64,000 bases of DNA from Diospyros lotus. Taxonomy: Eukaryota; Streptophyta; Magnoliopsida; Ericales; Ebenaceae. Below, in pieces: positions 63,881 through 64,000 of the stretch. A model generated the notes under the pieces. That model worked only from the letters and a program-made list of their open reading frames with translations. It did no database searches and was not told the origin of the DNA. Every line of letters starts with the position of its first letter. Within the stretch, counting starts at the first letter, position 1. A program made the translations under genes and the position numbers. The stretch spans positions 20,536,753 through 20,600,752 of the forward strand of contig NC_068349.1 of NCBI RefSeq assembly GCF_014633365.1. The letters are read 5' to 3'.

Positions 63881-64000
63881 AGCTTCTGGTGCCTTCCCTA
63901 TTCGACTTATTATTCTTTTGATAAAAAATCTAAAAGAAATCTAGGAAATTAAGTCAAAGGGCTGCCCAATTGTTAATATTTTTTATTAAATAATTGAATA

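Noticed and set aside
63734..64000. Organelle-derived insertion
   Set aside because: No recognisable organelle gene; the evidence is limited to repeats and G-richness.

Overview
The window looks like nuclear DNA of a flowering plant. It is AT-rich, its one recognisable host gene has GT-AG introns, and it is packed with plant-type transposable elements: Ty3/Gypsy chromoviruses, Ty1/copia, L1-type LINEs, hAT, PIF/Harbinger, a Helitron, a SINE, and initiator-methionine tRNA primer sites. The species cannot be told from the sequence.

The host gene is on the minus strand. Four exons (23474-22845, 13085-12888, 9980-9633, 7579-7516) join in frame and encode the N-terminal part of a plant SNM1-like DNA cross-link repair nuclease: UBZ4-type zinc finger, SAM-like domain, and the start of the metallo-beta-lactamase domain ending at the HxHxD motif. 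Its introns are swollen by insertions: a 4.9 kb copia element and LINE fragments in intron 1, a copia-type solo LTR with a hAT-like insert in intron 2, and a Gypsy 3' end in intron 3. The rest of the nuclease domain is not visible. It lies beyond position 1, past nested Gypsy elements and a LINE remnant, or has been lost.

Layout: 1-3328 chromovirus (5' end off the window) inserted into an older Gypsy element (3329-5270); 5.3-6.8 kb foldback repeat and LINE remnant; 7.5-23.5 kb SNM1 gene with TE-filled introns; 24.4-25.2 kb LTR-like repeat; 25.5 kb PIF/Harbinger fragment; 25928-27431 solo LTR; 27.5-45.5 kb a hAT transposase relic carrying a 1.2 kb solo LTR and, in its 3' end, a Helitron (31233-45418) that itself holds several LTR layers; 45601-49507 a minus-strand solo LTR holding a copia LTR with a Tourist-like MITE; 49640-55812 a complete minus-strand CRM-like Gypsy element with both LTRs and target duplication; 56-64 kb repeats with no gene, including a GC-rich foldback, a long inverted repeat split by a tRNA-derived SINE, and a poly-G/palindrome tract at the end.

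All transposon reading frames are broken, so none looks autonomous. LTRs without any internal region outnumber elements with internal sequence, which points to frequent LTR-LTR recombination. I found no undescribed system that I can defend as a coherent functional locus. The most unusual signals are a short hairpin with compensatory base changes shared by four diverged LTRs, a repeated exon pair carried by the Helitron, pure-G polypurine tracts in one Gypsy family, and a degenerate GAGCTCG array inside one LTR.
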